DNA of 7,308 nt from Ignavibacteriota bacterium (GTDB lineage: Bacteria > Bacteroidota > Ignavibacteria > UBA10030 > SZUA-254), in assembly GCA_016191715.1 (NCBI GenBank), contig JACPVN010000051.1, positions 1 to 7,308 on the forward strand, given 5' to 3'. Position numbers and translations under genes: made by a program. The notes below the pieces were generated by a model that saw only the letters and a list, made by a program, of their open reading frames with translations, was not told where the DNA came from and made no database searches. Positions 1 through 5,832 of this stretch are shown here, one piece after another. How positions within the stretch are numbered: the stretch's first letter is position 1; every line of letters starts with the position of its first letter.

Positions 1-6
1 TTTCAA

Positions 7-1197
7 ATGAAATCAATGGAACAAAGTCAAAAAAGAAATATACCGTTTAACAAACCTTTCGTTGACCAATCGGTTGCCGATTATCTACACAAGGTTTTTG
101 ATTCAGGAAAACTTTCGGGCGATGGAGTGTTTTGCAAAGAAGTTGAAACTGAATTGAAACGACTCTTCGGAATGAAACACGCGTTGCTCACAACATCATG
201 CACACACGCAATGGAAATTGCAACGATGATTCTTGGTTTGCAACCGGGCGATGAAGTAATTCTCCCAAGTTTCACATTCGTTTCAACTGCGAATGCTGTG
301 TTACGTGCTGGCGGGACTCCGGTGTTCTGTGAAATCAATGAGAAGACTTTTACGCTTGACCTAACGGATGTTGAGGAACGAATTACTAAAAAAACAAAAG
401 CTATATTTCCTGTGCATTACGCAGGTATTTCGGCTGAGATGGATGAGATAATGAAGTTAGCTGAAGCGCATAACTTGTACATACTTGAAGATGCGGCACA
501 AGGAGTGAACGCAAAGTATAAAGGAAAATACCTCGGCACGATTGGTCACATGGGCGCGTACAGTTTTCATGATACAAAAAATTATGTGAGTGGTGAAGGG
601 GGCGCGTTCATTACCAACGATGAAGCAATTGCAAGACGTGGTGAGATAATCAGAGAGAAGGGAACAAATCGCGCAAACTTTCTGCGCGGCGAAGTGGATA
701 AATACACTTGGGTTGATTGCGGTAGCAGTTATGTTCTGTCTGATATACTTGCGGCTGTGCTTCGTTGTCAGTTGGATAAACTTGAACAAATTCAACAGCG
801 AAGGAAGCAGATTCACAATCTTTACATGGAAGGATTGAAAGAATTGGAACAGCGAGAGTTGATTCGGTTGCCAATCATTCCGGAATATTGTGAGTCGAAT
901 TATCATATCTTCTGCATTTTGTTGAGAGATGAAACCATGCGCAATCAATTGATGAAGAATCTTAAAGAAGCAGGTGTCGGTGCAACGTTTCATTATATCC
1001 CGTTACATTCTTCTCCGTATGCAATCGATTCACTCGGAACGAAGGAAGTGCGTTTACCTGTTACAGACAAAGTTGCAAGTACATTGCTTCGACTCCCAAT
1101 CTATCCGCATCTTTCTGATGAAGATGTGAATTATGTCATTGAGAAAGTAAATGCGTTTTTCAAAGCTGAACATCAAACCACGAACCGACAACTGTAA
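7..1197 (+). CDS. wecE: dTDP-4-amino-4,6-dideoxygalactose transaminase (DegT/DnrJ/EryC1/StrS family)
   Basis: This is a PLP-dependent sugar aminotransferase. The family member it most resembles, WecE/RffA, moves an amino group from glutamate to dTDP-4-keto-6-deoxyglucose, giving dTDP-4-amino-4,6-dideoxygalactose (Fuc4N precursor) in the cytoplasm. Seen in the 396-residue product: the N-terminal IPFNKPFV and SGKLSGDG motifs, PSFTFVSTANA (87-97), PVHYAG (135-140), EDAAQG with PLP-nitrogen-binding Asp162, SFHDTKNY with Schiff-base Lys191, then REKGTNR and DKYTW (231-235), and FHYIPLH (328-334). These match E. coli WecE nearly end to end from memory, so the subfamily call is firmer than for most DegT proteins. 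The ATG at 7 is followed by another at 16. Only six bases lie upstream and they are open in frame, so the true start could be either ATG or outside the window. In non-enterics the sugar probably goes into O-antigen or another surface glycan rather than enterobacterial common antigen. No partner sugar genes are visible. Confidence 0.92.
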   Translation: MKSMEQSQKRNIPFNKPFVDQSVADYLHKVFDSGKLSGDGVFCKEVETELKRLFGMKHALLTTSCTHAMEIATMILGLQPGDEVILPSFTFVSTANAVLRAGGTPVFCEINEKTFTLDLTDVEERITKKTKAIFPVHYAGISAEMDEIMKLAEAHNLYILEDAAQGVNAKYKGKYLGTIGHMGAYSFHDTKNYVSGEGGAFITNDEAIARRGEIIREKGTNRANFLRGEVDKYTWVDCGSSYVLSDILAAVLRCQLDKLEQIQQRRKQIHNLYMEGLKELEQRELIRLPIIPEYCESNYHIFCILLRDETMRNQLMKNLKEAGVGATFHYIPLHSSPYAIDSLGTKEVRLPVTDKVASTLLRLPIYPHLSDEDVNYVIEKVNAFFKAEHQTTNRQL

Positions 1198-1205
1198 CAC
1201 TAATT

Positions 1206-1242
1206 AATTGTCAATAGTGAACGGTGAATTGTCAATTGTCAA
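1206..1242. repeat. AATTGTCAAT-type short intergenic repeats
   Basis: The 87-base spacer between the aminotransferase and the TatD fusion gene holds AATTGTCAAT at 1206-1215 and AATTGTCAATTGTCAA at 1227-1242, separated by a related AGTGAACGGTG stretch. The core AATTGTCAATT is palindromic around a single central base. The rest of the spacer (1250-1275) repeats a loose GAAAC/AAACT theme. I see no hairpin followed by a T-run, so no intrinsic terminator is called. From memory, similar degenerate repeats occur between genes in many Bacteroidota and Ignavibacteriota genomes; whether they recur in this genome cannot be seen here. Confidence 0.6.
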
Positions 1243-1284
1243 CCAAAAATTAGAAACCACAAACTCGAAACTATTAACCAAAAC

Positions 1285-2703
1285 ATGTTTGTAGATTCAC
1301 ACGCACATTTATTTTTCAAAGACTTTGAAAACGATTTAGATGATGTCATCAAGCGGGCACAAGATGCAGGCGTTGAGTACATCATCAATCCCGGAACAGA
1401 TATTCCTACGAGTAAGAAATCTATTGAACTTGCGGAGAAGTACGATATGATTTATGCTGGAGTCGGCTTCCATCCTCACGATGCATCAAAAGCAGATAAC
1501 AAATCGCTCGAAGAAATCGAACGGCTTTCTCATCATCCGAAAGTTGTTGCCATTGGTGAAATTGGGTTGGATTATCATTACGATTTTGCACCGAGAGAGA
1601 AACAACGCGAAGTGTTTTCACAACAAATTGATATTGCCGTCAAACGAAATCTACCAATCATTATTCACAGCCGTGAGGCGGAAGAAGATACACTTCAAAT
1701 CGTTGAAGAAAAGGTGAAAGCAAATCCTGAATGGAGAAAGAATTTAGTTCAGCCGCATAGTCGTTATCCTTCTCCGAAAGGTGTGTTTCACTGTTTTCCC
1801 GGTGATTCGAAAATGGCGTGGAAAGTTATTAACTGGGGATTTTATATCTCTCTTCCCGGGTTTGTAACATTTCCAAACAAACCAACCCGACCGAACTCAA
1901 TGGTGGAAGTTGCACAGAATGTATCTGCCGAACATATCCTGCTTGAAACTGATAGTCCGTATCTTTCTCCTGCACCGTTCCGGGGAAAGCGGAACGAGCC
2001 GTCGAACATTCCATTCATCGCACAAAAGATTGCAGAGTTGCAAGGACTTTCAGTTGAAGATATCGGACGGGCAAGTAACTTTGGTGTCTTGAATTTATTC
2101 GGTGTTGGAAAATATCCTGAACCAACCATTGCTTACAAGTTGAAAAATTCTCTCTACCTCAACATTACAATTCGTTGTAATGCCGATTGTGTTTTTTGTG
2201 ATAGGAAAGGGGAAGCAGTCATCAAGGGTCACAATTTGAAAATCGAAAAGGAACCGACAAGTAAGGAAGTAATTCAGGCAATCGGCGACCCGACCAAGTA
2301 CAATGAAATTGTCTTCTGTGGTTTTGGAGAGCCGACAATTCGTTTTGATGTTGTGAAAGAAGTTTCTTCATGGGTGAAAAAGAATGGTGGAAAGGTTCGT
2401 CTCAACACTGATGGACACGGAAGTGTCATCAATCATCGAAACATTGTACCGGAACTTGTCGGACTTGTTGATTCGGTGTCCATCAGTTTAAACTCAATTG
2501 ACCCGAAACAGTATGGAGAATTGATGCGACTTGATGGGCAAAAATATTTTCCGGCAATGATAGATTTTGCCAAAGAGTGTGTGAAGCACAAACTCGATAC
2601 GACGATGACGATTGTTGAACTCGACGAAGTGGATGAGCAAAAAGCGCGGGAGTTTGTCGAGAAGGAAATCGGGGCGAAATTTCGGAATAGACCGTTTTTT
2701 TAA
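1285..2703 (+). CDS. TatD-family metal-dependent hydrolase fused to a TatD-linked radical SAM domain
   Basis: This 472-residue protein joins two enzymes. Residues 1 to about 275 are a TatD-type TIM-barrel hydrolase, a family known for metal-dependent 3'-5' DNase activity. It keeps the metal ligands: HAH (His6, His8), GEIGLD (Glu92), IIHSR (His128), FHCF (His169) and ETDSPY (Asp223), plus GFHPH (61-65). Between His128 and His169 it carries roughly 15 more residues than E. coli TatD-like proteins. Residues about 285-472 are a short radical SAM domain with the 4Fe-4S motif CNADCVFC (Cys298, Cys302, Cys305), the SAM-contacting GFGEP (346-350) and a natural-looking end (EKEIGAKFRNRPFF). This resembles the TatD-associated radical SAM family (TIGR04038, as I recall), usually a separate gene next to tatD. 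The radical reaction and substrate are unknown. Both halves look intact, so this is a true fusion. The ATG at 1285 suits the TatD N-terminus (MFVDSHAHL), though no Shine-Dalgarno is visible. It is probably cytoplasmic. Confidence 0.93.
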   Translation: MFVDSHAHLFFKDFENDLDDVIKRAQDAGVEYIINPGTDIPTSKKSIELAEKYDMIYAGVGFHPHDASKADNKSLEEIERLSHHPKVVAIGEIGLDYHYDFAPREKQREVFSQQIDIAVKRNLPIIIHSREAEEDTLQIVEEKVKANPEWRKNLVQPHSRYPSPKGVFHCFPGDSKMAWKVINWGFYISLPGFVTFPNKPTRPNSMVEVAQNVSAEHILLETDSPYLSPAPFRGKRNEPSNIPFIAQKIAELQGLSVEDIGRASNFGVLNLFGVGKYPEPTIAYKLKNSLYLNITIRCNADCVFCDRKGEAVIKGHNLKIEKEPTSKEVIQAIGDPTKYNEIVFCGFGEPTIRFDVVKEVSSWVKKNGGKVRLNTDGHGSVINHRNIVPELVGLVDSVSISLNSIDPKQYGELMRLDGQKYFPAMIDFAKECVKHKLDTTMTIVELDEVDEQKAREFVEKEIGAKFRNRPFF

Positions 2704-2748
2704 TTCATACAAATGATTACATTTATTCAAAAAAACATCAGGCAATTT

Positions 2749-2946
2749 ATGACGACATCAAAAGAAGAGCTACTTTCAATTGTAAATGGACTTCCTGAAA
2801 CAATTGATATGGAAGAGTTTATGTATCAACTCTACCTACGAGAAAAATTAGATGCCGCTGAGAAGGATGTTCAAGCCGGGAGATTAATCAGCGACGAGCA
2901 AATGGGAAAGGAAGTTGAAGGTTGGTTCGCATCTCGTGGACAATAG
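2749..2946 (+). CDS. Putative antitoxin of a type II toxin-antitoxin pair
   Basis: A 65-residue acidic protein that directly precedes and overlaps a ParE-like toxin gene by 25 bases. By position and size it should be the antitoxin, binding and neutralising the toxin and probably repressing the operon. Seen: an N-terminal helix-rich stretch (SKEELLSIVNGLPETID), then EEFMYQLYLREKLDAAE and the segment QAGRLISDEQMGKEVEGW near the C-terminus. A 'GR.IS.E......W' ending is common in antitoxins paired with ParE toxins. I do not recognise a named DNA-binding fold. I chose ATG 2749 over the in-frame ATG 2713, which would add 12 residues (MITFIQKNIRQF) unlike antitoxin N-termini. CAGG lies six bases before 2749 and nothing ribosome-binding precedes 2713. 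Only 45 bases separate it from the upstream gene, so any own promoter must lie there or in the end of that gene. Confidence 0.75.
   Translation: MTTSKEELLSIVNGLPETIDMEEFMYQLYLREKLDAAEKDVQAGRLISDEQMGKEVEGWFASRGQ
2907..2913 (+). promoter_or_regulatory. Ribosome-binding site for the TTG-started toxin
   Basis: AAGGAAG is a purine-rich Shine-Dalgarno-like sequence eight bases upstream of the TTG at 2922. It supports TTG as the toxin's start and lies inside the antitoxin coding region, as expected for a translationally coupled pair. Confidence 0.6.
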
Positions 2947-3218
2947 AATCTAAGAAAGACCTTCAGCAAATTTATGAGTACATAGCGAAAGATTCGCCGC
3001 GCTATGCTCAAAAACAGATTGAAAAAATTCTGCTTTCTGTCAAACCCCTAAAACAATTCCCTTTACTCGGAAGGAAAGTCCCCGAGTTTCCTGAGCTACC
3101 TTATCGTGAATTACTCACCGGTAATTACAGGGTGATTTATCGGTTCGATGAAAATAACAATGTCAATCTGATTATGGGAGTGATTCACGTAAAGCGTCTT
3201 CTCACAGATATACCATAA
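2922..3218 (+). CDS. ParE/RelE-superfamily toxin
   Basis: A 98-residue toxin of the ParE/RelE fold. ParE-type members poison DNA gyrase, while RelE-type members cut mRNA on the ribosome; which applies here cannot be decided from sequence alone. Seen: the opening VRISWTIESKKDLQQIYEYIAKDSPRYA, typical of ParE, then LKQFPLLGRKVPE, YREL (61-64), the conserved strand YRVIYRF (69-75) and VIHVKRLL near the end. The length is normal for the family. The start is TTG at 2922, giving MVRISW; no ATG or GTG is available at the family's expected start. It lies eight bases after AAGGAAG (2907-2913), a good ribosome-binding site inside the antitoxin gene. The 25-base overlap with the antitoxin suggests translational coupling. 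RelE's catalytic residues are not evident, which leans towards ParE. Confidence 0.88.
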   Translation: MVRISWTIESKKDLQQIYEYIAKDSPRYAQKQIEKILLSVKPLKQFPLLGRKVPEFPELPYRELLTGNYRVIYRFDENNNVNLIMGVIHVKRLLTDIP

Positions 3219-3235
3219 CACAATTGCAATTCAAC

Positions 3236-5338
3236 ATGAAAAAAATATTTTTTGTTTTTGTTCTGATTTTTAATCAATCATTGATACTTTCTCAAACAGA
3301 TACGGAGATAATTCGAAACCGTCTTGAGAAGATTGACCAAATCCTCCGCATCCAAGATACACGCACGCCGCATGATGCAAGGTTGAAAGAGTTCCTGACA
3401 GACAAAGATCCGCTCATCAGAGAGCGTGCAACGCTTGCGTACGGCAGCATTCAGGATACTTCAGTGTTGCCGTTGTTGGTGACGAATATGTCTGATGAAA
3501 ATGAAGACGTTGGATTTGCGGCTGTGTTTGCAATCGGACAAACCGCTTCGATGCTTTCTCGAAAAGGGAGAGAAACATTAGAGCATGAACTTATCTGGAT
3601 TCGGCTTGACCGACTTCAATCAAAAAATAAAAAAGCATTCGACCGGATGATTGAGGAAATTGGAAAGTTCGGGACAGATGCGGCGTTAAAAGATTTGATG
3701 TTGCGGTTTGGTTCAGATAACAGTCATCAAGTGAATCTGCCGCTCGTCATGTCTATTGCCCGATTCGCGATTCGAAATATAGTGAGGGAAGATGCAACGC
3801 GGTATCTCGTGCGATTAGCAAAAGGAACAGAAGCCGTTCCGTGGCAGGTCGTTTATGCACTTCAACGAATTGGCAATAATCCGGAAATCAAAAATGAAAT
3901 TGATAACCTGATGGTACTTTATCGTCATCAAGAGCCGCTCGTGCGAATGCATTTTGCTACACTGCTTGGAAAAATCAAAGATGAAAAATCGTCAGTCGGA
4001 CCATTATTGAATTTGGCTGAGTTTGATTTGGATTGGCGAGTTCGTGTAAATGCGTTGAAGGCGCTTGCAAATTTCTCAACGCTTCTGAACGATAATATCG
4101 TAGAGGCATTTCGTCGTTCATTCTTTGATAAGAACGAATATGTCGGTTTGATAGCGCTCGAATATTTAGGAAATACAGATGCACGTGAGACGGAAGGAAG
4201 TAAAACGATTGTCGAGACTTTTACGGATTTGCGGAAGATTTCTCTCAATGAAGAGAATAGTTATCTCTGGCAATATCAAGCCACAGCCGCAAACACGCTT
4301 GCACGATTAAGCGGAACAACTGCAACGGACTACATTCGAGTCAACGCAAAACAGGATAACGTATTGCTATCGTATATGTTGAAGGCGCTTGGTGAGACAA
4401 GTAATAAAAAAGTAATTCCGATTGTTGAAGAATATTTATCAAATGAGCAACCAATGGTAGTTCGCTTTGCTTTAGAAGCATTGGATGCGTTAACGCATAA
4501 ATCGCAAGATGATTCGCTTCGGGTTGAACAAACTTATCGTGCAGTTATTCGAGCGTTGCAAAGTAATGATGTCGCCTTGATTACTTCTGCCTCAGAAATA
4601 TTAACCGACTCAATATTTCGTAAGCCGGAGTCAGTAGTGCTGTTGACGGACAAACTCTCTCGGCTTCGGGTTCCGGATGATGTTGAAGCGATGCAATCAA
4701 TATGTGCAACACTTGGGAAATTGCAGGACGAACGTGCAATAGAAATGTTGGAAGAGATTATTAAAACTCCCGACCGTTCAGTTGCATTTGCGGCGGCAGA
4801 TGCGTTGCAACAAATCACGGGAAAAGAGTACCGAAAAGAACTGCCTGAATGGATACAACCGTTGTGGACTGATTATGATTTCGATTATCTTCATGCGTTG
4901 CCGGAGACACTCAAAGTAAAGATGGAAACAAATCGTGGTGATGTGCAAATGGAATGGTATAAAAATAGAGCGCCCTTTACCGTGATGAGTTTTCTCAAAC
5001 TCGCAACACAGAAAGGGTACTTTAGAGGATTATCGTTTCATCGGGTAGTGCCGAATTTTGTTATTCAAGGCGGCGACCCGCGCGGTGACGGGTGGGGAGG
5101 TCCGGGTTTTTCAATTCGTTCAGAATTTTCTCCGCTTTCGTTTGAAACCGGAATGTTGGGAATGGCTAGCGCCGGAAAAGATACAGAGGGTTCTCAATTT
5201 TTCATCATGCAATCTCCCGCGCCGCACTTGGACGGAAGATATACAATCTTCGGTCAAGTAGTTTCGGGGATGGATGTTGTCAATCGGATGAGAGTGGATG
5301 ACAGAATTCTTGATATCAAATTGATGAATGACGATTGA
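3236..5338 (+). CDS. Exported HEAT-repeat protein with C-terminal cyclophilin-type peptidyl-prolyl isomerase domain
   Basis: This 700-residue protein probably acts in the periplasm as a protein-folding helper. It begins with a signal peptide (MKKIFFVFVLIF, then LILSQ) with likely cleavage after Ser19; there is no lipobox cysteine. Residues about 45-535 form a series of HEAT-like helical repeats, for example DPLIRERATLAYGSI, DWRVRVNALKALANF, PMVVRFALEALDAL and RSVAFAAADALQQI. Such solenoids usually bind other proteins. Residues 559-700 are a bacterial cyclophilin domain with FHRVVPNFVIQGGDP (catalytic Arg603, Phe608, Gln611), GSQFFI (652-657) and APHLDGRYTIFGQV. The residue matching Trp121 of human CypA is His664, so weak cyclosporin binding is expected, as in many bacterial cyclophilins. 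The start is ATG 3236; an in-frame TTG at 3224 would add MQFN before the signal peptide and is less likely. The gene lies 17 bases after the toxin stop. HEAT-cyclophilin fusions are known in Bacteroidota-type genomes; the client protein is unknown. Confidence 0.9.
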   Translation: MKKIFFVFVLIFNQSLILSQTDTEIIRNRLEKIDQILRIQDTRTPHDARLKEFLTDKDPLIRERATLAYGSIQDTSVLPLLVTNMSDENEDVGFAAVFAIGQTASMLSRKGRETLEHELIWIRLDRLQSKNKKAFDRMIEEIGKFGTDAALKDLMLRFGSDNSHQVNLPLVMSIARFAIRNIVREDATRYLVRLAKGTEAVPWQVVYALQRIGNNPEIKNEIDNLMVLYRHQEPLVRMHFATLLGKIKDEKSSVGPLLNLAEFDLDWRVRVNALKALANFSTLLNDNIVEAFRRSFFDKNEYVGLIALEYLGNTDARETEGSKTIVETFTDLRKISLNEENSYLWQYQATAANTLARLSGTTATDYIRVNAKQDNVLLSYMLKALGETSNKKVIPIVEEYLSNEQPMVVRFALEALDALTHKSQDDSLRVEQTYRAVIRALQSNDVALITSASEILTDSIFRKPESVVLLTDKLSRLRVPDDVEAMQSICATLGKLQDERAIEMLEEIIKTPDRSVAFAAADALQQITGKEYRKELPEWIQPLWTDYDFDYLHALPETLKVKMETNRGDVQMEWYKNRAPFTVMSFLKLATQKGYFRGLSFHRVVPNFVIQGGDPRGDGWGGPGFSIRSEFSPLSFETGMLGMASAGKDTEGSQFFIMQSPAPHLDGRYTIFGQVVSGMDVVNRMRVDDRILDIKLMNDD

Positions 5339-5373
5339 GTCATTGAATCATTTATTATCAATGATGCAATCGT
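5331..5373 (+). terminator. Imperfect hairpin over the cyclophilin gene stop codon, possible terminator
   Basis: Arms at 5331-5346 and 5358-5373 pair at 14 of 16 positions (ACGATTG with CAATCGT, and TCATTGA with TCAATGA, with a two-base mismatch between), around an 11-base AT-rich loop. The left arm includes the TGA stop codon at 5336-5338. The bases after it (AAATGTT, then AAAAAGG) are not a strong T-run, so it may be a factor-assisted terminator, an mRNA-stabilising structure or a protein-binding site. Confidence 0.4.
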
Positions 5374-5433
5374 AAATGTTAAAAAGGTTGTTTGTTAAAG
5401 GAAGATTTCTTACAATCATCCTGCAATAATGAT

Positions 5434-5742
5434 ATGAAACTCTCCCGACATACACTGTTCTTTCTACTGATGGCATTCAACTACTTCGCCTATCAGGTCG
5501 AGTTGTTTGAAGAAGAACACAAAGAGAAGCACAGGGAAATGTCGTCTGTAGTTTCTTTTGCTCCATTTGGTGTAACGTGGGAAACATTTGGGAAGACAAG
5601 CGCCCAAAAAGCATTTGTTCATATTGTAGATGTACAAATAACTTTTCTCGGTGTTTTACCGCCACAATACATCAATAACATTCCTTCACTTTGTCCTTTT
5701 GAAATTATCCGGGACAAATCTCCTCCTGAATTACTCGCCTAA
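5434..5742 (+). CDS. Small hypothetical protein with hydrophobic N-terminus, upstream of a TonB receptor
   Basis: I do not recognise this 102-residue protein. It opens with KLSRHTLFFLLMAFNYFAYQ, which could be a signal peptide or one membrane segment. A strongly charged stretch with two histidines follows (FEEEHKEKHRE), then a mixed region (SFAPFGVTWETFGKT), a hydrophobic stretch (HIVDVQITFLGVLPPQYI) and the end SLCPFEIIRDKSPPELLA with one cysteine. Codon use looks like the neighbours and there is no internal stop. ATG 5434 is preferred because it places the hydrophobic segment at the N-terminus; TTG 5392 in the same frame would add 14 polar residues. No Shine-Dalgarno precedes 5434. Small exported proteins often precede TonB-receptor genes in Bacteroidota; the HYC_CC_PP type ends in prolines as this one does, but the HYC and CC motifs are absent, so no family is assigned. 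It lies 90 bases before the receptor and may share its transcript. Confidence 0.6.
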   Translation: MKLSRHTLFFLLMAFNYFAYQVELFEEEHKEKHREMSSVVSFAPFGVTWETFGKTSAQKAFVHIVDVQITFLGVLPPQYINNIPSLCPFEIIRDKSPPELLA

Positions 5743-5821
5743 ATAAATAAAAATCATACAACCATTTTTTCCCACATTCTTGTTGGATGGAAAATTGTGT
5801 TGTCTTTTATTAACTATTTAT

Positions 5822-5825
5822 GGAG
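5822..5825 (+). promoter_or_regulatory. Ribosome-binding site deciding the TonB-receptor start
   Basis: GGAG lies seven bases upstream of TTG 5833. Translation from that TTG begins MNKLSLLVVVCLF, a lysine followed by a hydrophobic core, as expected of a signal peptide. The in-frame alternatives GTG 5797 and TTG 5800 lack such a site and would place extra residues (LSFINYLWSKLL) before it. Confidence 0.6.
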
Positions 5826-5832
5826 TAAACTC

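Noticed and set aside
457..993. A 178-codon open frame on the minus strand inside the aminotransferase gene.
   Set aside because: It lies wholly opposite a strongly conserved enzyme, and its translation has no recognisable domain.
2675..2701. CGAAATTTCG palindrome, a short CGG/CCG stem and a run of seven Ts at the end of the TatD-radical SAM gene, resembling a terminator.
   Set aside because: The palindrome has no loop and the stem before the T-run is only three base pairs; most of the T-run encodes the final two phenylalanines. It is too weak to call.
3928..4248. A 106-codon minus-strand open frame inside the HEAT region.
   Set aside because: It is serine- and arginine-rich, as expected of antisense translation, and overlaps a well-supported gene.
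5397..5404. AAAGGAAG, a strong Shine-Dalgarno-like sequence ahead of the small gene.
   Set aside because: No start codon follows at usable distance; ATG 5434 is about 30 bases away and TTG 5392 lies upstream of it.
5743..5832. Possible promoter in the 90-base spacer before the receptor (TTGTTG at 5780-5785).
   Set aside because: No convincing -10 element lies at proper spacing for either the standard or the Bacteroidota-type consensus.
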